Shown here one piece after another: positions 34,755 through 46,100 of a DNA stretch of 64,000 bases. The DNA is from Siphonodentalium dalli (Eukaryota; Mollusca; Scaphopoda; Gadilida; Siphonodentaliidae). The notes beneath the pieces were generated by a model, which saw only the letters and a program-made list of their open reading frames with translations, searched no databases and was not told the origin of the DNA. A program made the position numbers and the translations under genes. The DNA lies in the NCBI GenBank assembly GCA_032622095.1, contig CP136061.1, forward strand, positions 9,142,447-9,206,446, read 5' to 3'. How positions within the stretch are numbered: position 1 is the first letter of the stretch; each line of letters opens with the position of its first letter.

Positions 34755-35105
34755 GCAGCCTATTGTTTGGATCGACCACACAAATTTGTACACATTTTAT
34801 TAACACATATGTGTTGTCTTGCCCAACAACAGTGTGTACAAGAACAATACAAATAGTGTAATGGCGGTGAACACTATTGTTTGGATCAACCACACAAATG
34901 TGTACGCATGTGATTTACACATATGTGTAGTCTCGCCCAACAACATTGTGTAAAATAACAATACAAATAGTGTAATGGCGGTGAACACTATTGTTTGGAT
35001 CAACCACACAAATGTGTACGCATGTGATTAACACATATGTGTAGTCTCGCCCAACAACATTGTGTACAATAACAATACAATCTTGTGTGGTAGCGGTGAA
35101 CATAT
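34755..35105. repeat. 114-bp tandem repeat, 3 copies
   Basis: Copies begin CTATTGTTTGGATC(G/A)ACCAC at about 34761, 34875 and 34989, and contain ACACATATGTGT, GCCCAACAACA and GTGTAATGGCGGTGAACA. The two downstream copies are almost identical. Confidence 0.88.
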
Positions 35106-35445
35106 TGTTTCCTTAGTGCAAACATATTTGTGTCCATTCAACGAACAAATAAATGTGCTGGACCCAAAAATCTGTGTGTGTGTCAACTACACAACTATGT
35201 AGGTCAGTTAACACACATAAACTGTTCATCTACATCCACACAATCTTGTGCGCAACGTAGCACACATTTAATGTGTGCCTACAAAGAACAAGTTGTTTGG
35301 TCGATCCACACGGGTTTGTTCGCCACCGCCACACAACAGATGTGTGATCATTTGCCACACAATTCACCACACAATGTTGTGCTCGATCAAATGGCTACAC
35401 AAACTGTGTTTTAATTGTGTGGTTCTACCACACAGTCGTTTTAAG
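35106..35445. repeat. Cluster of CACA...TGTG short palindromes
   Basis: Many short inverted repeats of the form CACA-n-TGTG follow in close succession: CACACAATCTTGTGCG, GCACACATTTAATGTGTGC, CACACAACAGATGTGTG, CACACAATGTTGTG, ACACAAACTGTGT. They are not a clean tandem array and no ORF explains them. Confidence 0.6.
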
Positions 35446-35632
35446 AGTGTTGTCTGGAGAACATGCCTGAGTATTATGGTGTACCTGGGCAGATACCACA
35501 GAGCACCTGGACAGATTATCCACATACTACCTAGATATTTGGTACTCACGGGCATTAGCACCAGGGTATTCCCGAGTCACCGGACCTCATTAGATAACCT
35601 CCATTCGCCGAGTCCGGATTTGCGTGTTATTA

Positions 35633-35895
35633 ATCTACGGTGCACATGTGGCGTGTCATTAAAACGAGCAAAATATAATTTTTTAAATATATATATCTGA
35701 GCGCGCCAATTTAGTAATCTCTACATTAGACATACGTATACGGTGTATGTAGGAAAATATACGGTGTACTGTTTATTTCACGGTTTACCATACAATGTGC
35801 AGCCTATATTTAACAGTGAAGAAAACAACACGACAACATAAGATCGTCTTCCGAATCGAATTTGGTCATGTGGTGGAATGGCTGGTTTTAATTAC
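35633..35895. repeat. Dispersed repeat, copy 2
   Basis: Matches 27123-27470 in pieces: CTACGGTGCACATGTGGCGT, GAGCGCGCCAATTT, GGTGTATGTAGGAAAATATA, ATCGTCTTCCGAATCGAATT. The right foldback arm is missing here. Confidence 0.62.
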
Positions 35896-35984
35896 ACAGC
35901 AATTTGGCAGATTATTTCAGACATTCAGACAAATTTTACACCAAGTGCAGGGGAAAGATTACTTTCCCAATTACATGTAAGTAC

Positions 35985-36245
35985 ACAATAGTACCAGCAC
36001 ATGTTCCTGGACAGATAACACGGTGTAACTGATGTAAGTATACCCAATAGTACCGGCGCATGTTCCTGGACAGATAATATGGTGTAACTGATGTAAGTAC
36101 CCAATAGTACCAGCACATTTTCCTGGACAGATAATGCGGTGCCAGCGCATGTTCCTGGACAGATAATATGGTGTAACTGATGTAAGTACCCAATAGTACC
36201 AGCACATGTTCCTGGACAGATAATACGGTGTAACTGGGTAAGTGT
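35985..36245. repeat. About 57-bp tandem repeat, about 5 copies
   Basis: The unit is ATAGTACCAGCACATGTTCC, then TGGACAGATAATATGGTGTA and ACTGATGTAAGTACCCA, with one shortened copy near 36140. Confidence 0.85.
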
Positions 36246-36264
36246 TCTGCAGTTCCTTCTCAAT

Positions 36265-36755
36265 TAATTTGGAGTACCTGCCTGGCTTCTCTGGATTACA
36301 TGGGCAGGTACTCCAGATAATCTGGACAGGTTATCCACATAGTAGTACCTGGATATTTGGTACCCCGCGTATTAGTATCAGGACAGGTTATCCACATAGT
36401 AGTACCTGGATATTTGGTACCCCGCGTATTAGTACCCAGACAGGTTATCCATATGGTACCTGGGTATTTGGTACTCCAGATTATTAGTATATACGACACA
36501 GTACCCGGACAGATTATCCGCTTAGTACCTGGGTAGTTGTTAATCCAGAGTATTTAGTACCAGGGCAGAGTACCTGGATATTTGGTACGCCCGAGTTTTA
36601 GTTCCAGGGCTGATACCACAGAGTACCTGCATACACAGAGTACCATGGGTATTTGGTGCTCCCGAGTTTTAGTACCAGGGCTGATACCACATAGTACCTG
36701 CATATAGGTTATCCACATAGTACCTGGATATACTCCCGATTATTAGTACCAGCTA
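36265..36755. repeat. Degenerate tandem repeat around GTACCTGGATATTTGGTAC
   Basis: Repeats of GTACCTGGATATTTGGTACC, (G/C)CGCGTATTAGTACCAG and GACAGGTTATCCACATAGTA, with a period near 60 bp, decaying rightward. A related stretch occurs at 35475-35580. Reading frames inside are repeat-derived. Confidence 0.78.
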
Positions 36756-37990
36756 GGGAACTCGCAATTATGTAATTAACCACAGATTGCCTTCTAACAT
36801 TAAACACTCTCCCAACATCATGCGGGTAAGGTGGACAGCCGCTTTTGTGATGTATACATCCATCCGACTGTCACCATGCTTCTCGTTGACATAAAAGTAT
36901 GGACGTGTGTTGTGGAAACATGCCTGGCAAGAACGTATGTAATGCCTCTGTTCTACCAGAGCACGAAACCACGTTGAATGATTGCCTTCCATAGGATTGC
37001 TGACAGGAAAATTATGCTTTAGGTCCTAGCAGCCGGTAATATTTCTATGCGCGTTGTAATGTATGGTGTAATCGTATTATCATGTTTATGGTATATGTCA
37101 ACAGTTGACACGTTTCGCATCAGATAAGAAACACGAATAGCTCATTGTAGTCGTAAATGTTTCTGATAATCCAGAATTGACGATCACGAGTCCGTTCATG
37201 AGGGAATAGTGCCGTCCACAGCATAATAATGTCTTTCTGCCACCACCATAAAATTTCAAGAAAACCATAGTCAGAAATGGTAACGCCCCCCAAGATCATA
37301 TTATTAGCCATAAATATAAATTATAATATAAAATATATTGGTTACATGAATGCACCGCCTCAGAATTACGTTACAACAACTAATCCTTCAAATTATTACA
37401 AAAAAACTACGGTTTATTACTGCAGGTTTTTCATTCACCAAACCAGAAAGCTTCTAAATGTGGATCAAAAATTGTGTTCCCGCCATATAATCTTCAAGTG
37501 TGCATGGCCCAGCCATTGTTCACACCTAAACATCGAACGCAATTAACGCGGTCACAATAGTTATATACTGCAACTATAAGACATCCAGCGAATACACACC
37601 CCACGAAATGTGTTGTCCTGCGAGATATCCCATCACTATAGCTCAATTTGACACGGCCAGTTAGCCTTTCTACAATATCCTAAAACAATAAAGCTTCTCA
37701 AATCATCGGCATAGTCAATAGAACTTTCATGAACTTGGACATTCCAACTACAGCTTTTACCGGACTCGGTGTCGCAGTACAACTTTAACGCGTCCCAAAA
37801 TAACCGGAAATGTTTTTTTATCTATTTATAAAATGCCCATAGGACCACAGATTTCTAAAATTTGTAGAACATTATACACCGGTGGCGTTAATAATTATTA
37901 GTATTGATGGACATGAGTGAACTGTTAATTATTCTATTTCATTTAGTCGTTAATGACTGGTATTCCTTATTTAGTATAACTTAATTAGAA
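36756..37990. other. Stretch with no recognised gene or repeat
   Basis: Short minus-strand frames at 36768-36992 and 37120-37311 show no family motif. The sequence is otherwise AT-rich and single-copy in appearance within the window. Confidence 0.45.
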
Positions 37991-37994
37991 TGTT

Positions 37995-38775
37995 TTGGTT
38001 TTGCGTAACATTGTAGTATTTTTAATGGTGCCAGTGGACACATTGAGAAGTCATGGTTTTGCGTAACATTGTAGTATTTTAATGGTACTAGTAGACACAT
38101 TGTAGTATTTATAATGGTACTAGTAGACACATTGTAGTATTTATAATGGTACTAGTAGACACATTGTAGTATTTTTAATGGTGTCAGTAGACACATTGTA
38201 GTATTTTTAATGGTACTAGTAGACACATTGTAGTAGTTTAATGGTGTTAGTAGACACATTATAGTATTTTTAATGGTGTTAGTAGACACATTGTAGTAGT
38301 TTAATAGTTCTAGTAGACAAATTGTAGTATTTTAATGGTGTTAGTAGACACATTGTAGTAGTTTAATGGTGCTAGTAGACACCTTGTAGTATTTTAATGG
38401 TACTAGTAGACACATTGTAGTATTTTTAATGGTACTAGTAGACACATTGTAGTATTTTTAATGGTGCCAATAGACACATTATAGTATTTTTATATGGTGT
38501 TAGTAAACACATTGTAGTTTTTAATGGTACCAGTAGACACATTGTAGTATTTTAATGGTGCCAGTAGACACAATGTAGTGTTTTTAATGGTGCTAGTGGA
38601 CACATTGTAGTATTTTAATGGTGCCAGTAGACACAATGTAGTGTTTTTAATGGTGCTAGTAGACACATTGTAGTATTTTTGATGGTACCAATAGACACAT
38701 TGTAGTATTTTAATGGTGCCAGTAGACACAATGTAGTGTTTTTAATGGTGCTAGTGGACACATTGAGAAGTCAGT
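37995..38775. repeat. About 32-bp minisatellite, over 20 copies
   Basis: The unit is ATTGTAGTATTTTTAATGGT followed by RC(T/C)AGTAGACAC. The first and last copies share GTGGACACATTGAGAAGTCA, so the array is bounded by the same variant on both sides. Confidence 0.92.
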
Positions 38776-39130
38776 TCGATAGATGAATCTTTTTACAAAG
38801 TAGTGTTCAAAGTCAACGTGCACCATACAGCTATTTTCAATTTAATGTTCACCGTATTAGCACTGAACTAGGCACTTGTCAGAGGGATGAGACAGCAATA
38901 ATATATTAGCTTTTCAAAAACTACTTGCGTTCAACGTTAGCAAAAAAAATAAGTAATAAATTACGAATAAGCGGGGAGGGGGGTTTATATTGACTATATA
39001 TGTGGTGTTTCATCTGATTGGCATAATCAAAATAGAGCAAGCTGTATTAATGATGAGCAATCCTGACTTTAGTTATGCTGTTCTTAGATCATACCGTCAT
39101 AGTGAGTGCATGGTAGGCTGGATGATTGCA
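38776..39130. other. Spacer between minisatellites
   Basis: No gene recognised. A small A-run and a G-run (GGGGAGGGGGG) lie near 38940-38985. Confidence 0.45.
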
Positions 39131-39136
39131 TGCAAA

Positions 39137-40157
39137 GCTAGAGGGCCCATAAAAGGTAGAGGGCCCATATAAAACTAGAAAGCCCATATGAAGCTAGAGG
39201 GCCCATATAAATCTAGAGGGCCCATATAAAGCTAGAGGGACCATTTAAAGCTAGAGGGTCCATATAAAGCTATAGGGCCCATATAAAGCTAGAGGGCCCA
39301 TATAAAGCTAGAGGGCCCATATAAAGCTAGACGGGCCCATATAAAGCTAGAGGGTCCATATAAAGCTAGAGGGCCCATATAAAGCTAGAGGGCCCATATA
39401 AAGCTAGAGGGCCCATATAAATCTAGAGAGAACATATGAATCTAGAGGGGTCATATATAGCTAGAGGGCCCATATAAAGCTAGAGGGACCATATAAAGCT
39501 AGAGGGACCACATAAAGCTAGAGGGACTATATAAAGCTAGAGGGACCATATAAAGCTAGAAGGCCCATATAAAGCTAGACGGCCCATATAAAGCTAGAGG
39601 GCCCACATAAAGCTAGAAGGCCCATATAAAGCCAGAGGGCCCATATGAAGCTAGAGGGCCCATATAAATCTAGAGGGCCCATATAAAGCTAGAGGGACCA
39701 TATAAAGCTAGAGGGCCCATATAAAGCTAGAGGGCCCATATAAAGCTAGAGGGCCAATATAAACCTAGATGGACCATATAAAGCGAGGGCCCATATAAAG
39801 CTAGAGGGCCCATATAAAGCTATAGGGCCCATATAAAGCTAGAGGGCCGATATAACGCTAGAGGGCTCATATAAAGCTAGAAGGCCCATATAAAGCAAGA
39901 GGGCCCATATAAAGCTAGAGGGACCATATAAAGCTAGAGGGCCCATATAAATCTAGAGGGCCCATATAAAGCTAGAGGGACCGTATAAAGCTTGAAAGCC
40001 CATATAAAGCTAGAGGGCCCATATAAATCTAGAGGGCCCACATAAAGCTAGAGGGACCATATACAGCTAGAGGGGCCATATGAAGCTAGAGGGACCATAT
40101 AAAGCTAGAGGGCCCATATAAAGCTAGAGGACCCATATAAATCTAGAGGGCCCATAT
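39137..40157. repeat. 19-bp minisatellite, about 54 copies
   Basis: The unit is AGAGGGCCCATATAAAGCT, with frequent GGGACC and ATCTAG variants. Each unit includes the palindromic GGGCCC and, often, CTAG. It ends at 40157, about 10 bp before the 50-bp satellite. Confidence 0.95.
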
Positions 40158-40167
40158 TTGTCTTTTC

Positions 40168-43100
40168 GAAACCATAAAGATGGTCTATCTCTTTGTAAAC
40201 AAGTGTTATATAGTTACCGGGGTATACAGATGGTCTATCTCTTTGTAAACAAGTGTTATATAGTTACCGGGGTATGAAGATGGTCTATCTCTTTGTAAAC
40301 AGTTGTTATATAAATACCGGGGTATAAAGATGGTCTATCTCTTTGTAAACAAGTGTTATATAGTTACCGGGGTATGAAGATGGTCTATCTCTTTGTAAAC
40401 AATTGTTATATAAATACCGGGGTATAAAGATGGTCTATCTCTTTGTAAATACGTGTTATATAGTTACCGGGGTATGCAGATGGTCTATATCTTTGTAAAT
40501 AAGTGTTATATAGTAACCGGGGTATAAAGATGGTCTGTCTCTTTGTAAGCAAGTGTTATATAGTTACCGGGGTATATAGATGGTCTATCTCTTTGTAAGC
40601 AAGTGTTATATAGTTACCGGGTTATGAAGATGGTCTATCTCTTTGTAAACAAGTGTTATATAAATACCGGGGTATAAAGATGGTCTATCTCTTTGTAAAC
40701 AATTGTTATATAGTTACCGGGGTATGACGGTGGTCTATATCTTTGTAAACAAGTGTTATATAGTTACCGGGTATAAAGATGGTCTGTCTCTTTGTAAACA
40801 AGTGTTATATAGTTACCGGGATATAAAGATGGTCTATCTCTTTGTAAACAATTGTTATATAGTTACCGGGGTATAAAGATGGTCTGTCTCTTTGTAAGCA
40901 AGTGTTATATAGTTACCGGGGTTTAAAGATGGTCTATCTCTTTGTAAACAAGTGTTATATAGTTACCGGGTTATAAAGATGGTCTATCTCTTTGTAAGCA
41001 AGTGTTATATAGTTACCGGGGTTTAAAGATGGTCTATCTCTTTGTAAACAAGTGTTATATAGTTACCGCGGTATAAAGATGGTCTATCTCTTTATAAACC
41101 AGTGTTATATAGTTAACGGGGTATAAAGATGGTCTATCTCTTTGTAAACAAGTGTTACATAGTTACTGGAGTATATATATGGTCTATCTCTTTGTAAACA
41201 AGTGTTATATAGTTACCGTGGTATAAAGATGGTCTATCTCTTTGTAAACAAGTGTTATATAGTTACCGGGGTATAAAGATGATCTATCTCTTTGTAAGCA
41301 AGTGGTATATAGTTACCGGGGTATGAAGATGGTATATCTCTTTGTAAACAAGTGTTATATAGTTAGATGGGTATAAAGAAGGTCTATCTCTTTGTAAACA
41401 AATGTTATATAGTTACCGGGTATGAAGATGGTCTATCTCTTTGTAAACAAGTGTTAAATAGTTACCGGGGTATAAAGATGGCCTATCTCTTTGTAAACAA
41501 GTGTTATATAGTTACCGGGGTATAAAGATGGTCTATCTCTGTGTAAACAAGTGTTATATAGTTACCGCGGTATACAGATGGTCTATCTCTTTATAAACCA
41601 GTGTTATATAGTTAACGGGGTATAAAGATGGTCTATCTCTTTGTAAACAAGTGTTACATAGTTACTGGAGTATATATATGGTGTATCTCTTTGTAAACAA
41701 GTGTTATATAGTTACCGTGGTATAAAGATGGTCTATCTCTTTGTAAACAAGTGTTATATAGTTACCGTGGTATAAAGATGGTCTATCTCTTTGTAAACAA
41801 GTGTTATATAGTTACCGTGGTATAAAGATGGTCTATTTCTTTGTAAACAAGTGTTATATAGTTACCAGGGTATTAAGATGGTCTATCTCTTTGTAAACAA
41901 GTCTTATATAAATACCGGGGTATAAAGATGGTCTATCTCTTTGTAAACAATTGTTATATAGTTACTGTGGTATGGAGATGGTCTATATCTTTGTAAATAA
42001 GTGTTATATAGTTACCGGTGTATAAAGATGGTCTGTCTCTTTGTAAACAAGTGTTATATAGTTACCGGGGTATAAAGATTGTCTATCTCTTTATAAACAA
42101 GTGTTATATAATTACCGGGGTATAAAGATGGTCTGTCTCTTTGTAAACAAGTGTTACATAGTTACTGGAGTATATATATGGTCTATCTCTTTGAAAACAA
42201 GTGTTACATAGTTACTGGAGTATATATATGGTCTATCTCTTTGTAAACAAGTGTTATATAGTTACCGTGGTATAAAGATGGTCTATCTCTTTGTAAACAA
42301 GTGTTATATAGTTACCGGGGTTTAAAGATGGTCTATCTCTTTGTAAACAAGTGTTATATAGTTACCGGGGTATGAAGATGGTCTATCTCTTTATAAACAA
42401 GTGTTATATAGTTACCGGGGTATAAAGATGGTCTATCTCTTTGTAAGCAAGTGTTATATAGTTACATGGGTATAAAGAAGGTCTATCTCTTTGTAAACAA
42501 ATGTTATATAGTTACCGGGTATGAAGATGGTCTATCTCTTTGTAAACAAGTGTTAAATAGTTACCGCGGTATAAAGATGGTCTATCTCTTTGTAGACAAG
42601 TGTTATATAGTTACCGGGGTATAAAGATGGTCTATCTCTTTGTAAACAAGTGTTATATAGTTACCGGGGTACAAAGATGGTCTATCTCTGTGTAAACAAG
42701 TGTTATATAGTTACCGCGGTATAAAGATGGTCTATCTCTTTATAAACCAGTGTTATATAGTTAACGGTGTATAAAGATGGTCTATCTCTTTGTAAACAAG
42801 TGTTACATAGTTACTGGAGTATATATATGGTCTATCTCTTTGTAAACAAGTGTTATATAGTTACCGTGGTATAAAGATGGTCTATCTCTTTGTAAGCAAG
42901 TGTTATATAGTTACCGGGGTATGAAGATGGTATATCTCTTTGTAAACAAGTGTTATATAGTTACATGGGTATAAAGAAGGTCTATCTCTTTGTAAACAAA
43001 TGTTATATAGTTACCGGGTATGAAGATGGTCTATCTCTTTGTAAACAAGTGTTAAATAGTTACCGCGGTATACAGATGTCTATCTCTTTATAAACCAGTG

Positions 43101-46100
43101 TTATATAGTTAACGGGGTATAAAGATGGTCTATCTCTTTGTAAACAAGTGTTACATAGTTACTGGAGTATATATATGGTGTATCTCTTTGTAAACAAGTG
43201 TTATATAGTTACCGTGGTATAAAGATGGTCTATCTCTTTGTAAACAAGTGTTATATAGTTACCGGGGTTTAAAGATGGTCTATCTCTTTGTAAACAAGTG
43301 TTATATAGTTACCGGGGTATTAAGATGGTCTATCTCTTTGTAAACAAGTCTTATATAAATACCGGGGTAAAAAGATGGTCTATCTCTTTGTAAACAATTG
43401 TTATATAGTTACTGTGGTATGGAGATGGTCTATATCTTTGTAAATAAGTGTTATATAGTTACCGGTGTATAAAGATGGTCTGTCTCTTTGTAAACAAGTG
43501 TTATATAGTTACCGGGGTATAAAGATTGTCTATCTCTTTATAAACAAGTGTTATATAATTACCGGGGTATAAAGATGGTCTATCTCTTTGTAAACAAGTG
43601 TTACATAGTTACTGGAGTATATATATGGTCTATCTCTTTGTAAACAAGTGTTATATAGTTACCGTGGTATAAAGATGGTCTATCTCTTTGTAAACAAGTG
43701 TTATATAGTTACCGGGGTTTAAAGATGGTCTATCTCTTTGTAAACAATTGTTATATAGTTACCGGGGTATGACGGTGGTCTATATCTTTGTAAACAAGTG
43801 TTATATAGTTACCGGGTATAAAGATGGTCTGTCTCTTTGTAAACAAGTGTTATATAGTTACCGGGATATAAAGATGGTCTATCTCTTTGTAAACAATTGT
43901 TATATAGTTACCGGGGTATAAAGATGGTCTGTCTCTTTGTAAGCAAGTGTTATATAGTTACCGGGGTTTAAAGATGGTCTATCTCTTTGTAAACAAGTGT
44001 TATATAGTTACCGGGTTATAAAGATGGTCTATCTCTTTGTAAGCAAGTGTTATATAGTTACCGGGGTTTAAAGATGGTCTATCTCTTTGTAAACAAGTGT
44101 TATATAGTTACCGCGGTATAAAGATGGTCTATCTCTTTATAAACCAGTGTTATATAGTTAACGGGGTATAAAGATGGTCTATCTCTTTGTAAACAAGTGT
44201 TACATAGTTACTGGAGTATATATATGGTCTATCTCTTTGTAAACAAGTGTTATATAGTTACCGTGGTATAAAGATGGTCTATCTCTTTGTAAACAAGTGT
44301 TATATAGTTACCGGGGTATAAAGATGATCTATCTCTTTGTAAGCAAGTGTTATATAGTTACCGGGGTATGAAGATGGTATATCTCTTTGTAAACAAGTGT
44401 TATATAGTTAGATGGGTATAAAGAAGGTCTATCTCTTTGTAAACAAATGTTATATAGTTACCGGGTATGAAGATGGTCTATCTCTTTGTAAACAAGTGTT
44501 AAATAGTTACCGGGGTATAAAGATGGCCTATCTCTTTGTAAACAAGTGTTATATAGTTACCGGGGTATAAAGATGGTCTATCTCTGTGTAAACAAGTGTT
44601 ATATAGTTACCGCGGTATACAGATGGTCTATCTCTTTATAAACCAGTGTTATATAGTTAACGGGGTATAAAGATGGTCTATCTCTTTGTAAACAAGTGTT
44701 ACATAGTTACTGGAGTATATATATGGTGTATCTCTTTGTAAACAAGTGTTATATAGTTACCGTGGTATAAAGATGGTCTATCTCTTTGTAAACAAGTGTT
44801 ATATAGTTACCGTGGTATAAAGATGGTCTATCTCTTTGTAAACAAGTGTTATATAGTTACCGTGGTATAAAGATGGTCTATTTCTTTGTAAACAAGTGTT
44901 ATATAGTTACCAGGGTATTAAGATGGTCTATCTCTTTGTAAACAAGTCTTATATAAATACCGGGGTATAAAGATGGTCTATCTCTTTGTAAACAATTGTT
45001 ATATAGTTACTGTGGTATGGAGATGGTCTATATCTTTGTAAATAAGTGTTATATAGTTACCGGTGTATAAAGATGGTCTGTCTCTTTGTAAACAAGTGTT
45101 ATATAGTTACCGGGGTATAAAGATTGTCTATCTCTTTATAAACAAGTGTTATATAATTACCGGGGTATAAAGATGGTCTGTCTCTTTGTAAACAAGTGTT
45201 ACATAGTTACTGGAGTATATATATGGTCTATCTCTTTGAAAACAAGTGTTACATAGTTACTGGAGTATATATATGGTCTATCTCTTTGTAAACAAGTGTT
45301 ATATAGTTACCGTGGTATAAAGATGGTCTATCTCTTTGTAAACAAGTGTTATATAGTTACCGGGGTTTAAAGATGGTCTATCTCTTTGTAAACAAGTGTT
45401 ATATAGTTACCGGGGTATGAAGATGGTCTATCTCTTTATAAACAAGTGTTATATAGTTACCGGGGTATAAAGATGGTCTATCTCTTTGTAAGCAAGTGTT
45501 ATATAGTTACATGGGTATAAAGAAGGTCTATCTCTTTGTAAACAAATGTTATATAGTTACCGGGTATGAAGATGGTCTATCTCTTTGTAAACAAGTGTTA
45601 AATAGTTACCGCGGTATAAAGATGGTCTATCTCTTTGTAGACAAGTGTTATATAGTTACCGGGGTATAAAGATGGTCTATCTCTTTGTAAACAAGTGTTA
45701 TATAGTTACCGGGGTACAAAGATGGTCTATCTCTGTGTAAACAAGTGTTATATAGTTACCGCGGTATAAAGATGGTCTATCTCTTTATAAACCAGTGTTA
45801 TATAGTTAACGGTGTATAAAGATGGTCTATCTCTTTGTAAACAAGTGTTACATAGTTACTGGAGTATATATATGGTCTATCTCTTTGTAAACAAGTGTTA
45901 TATAGTTACCGTGGTATAAAGATGGTCTATCTCTTTGTAAGCAAGTGTTATATAGTTACCGGGGTATGAAGATGGTATATCTCTTTGTAAACAAGTGTTA
46001 TATAGTTACATGGGTATAAAGAAGGTCTATCTCTTTGTAAACAAATGTTATATAGTTACCGGGTATGAAGATGGTCTATCTCTTTGTAAACAAGTGTTAA

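Noticed and set aside
36768-36992. 74-codon minus-strand frame with several Cys/His residues
   Set aside because: No recognisable motif spacing, no splice context; left as unassigned sequence.
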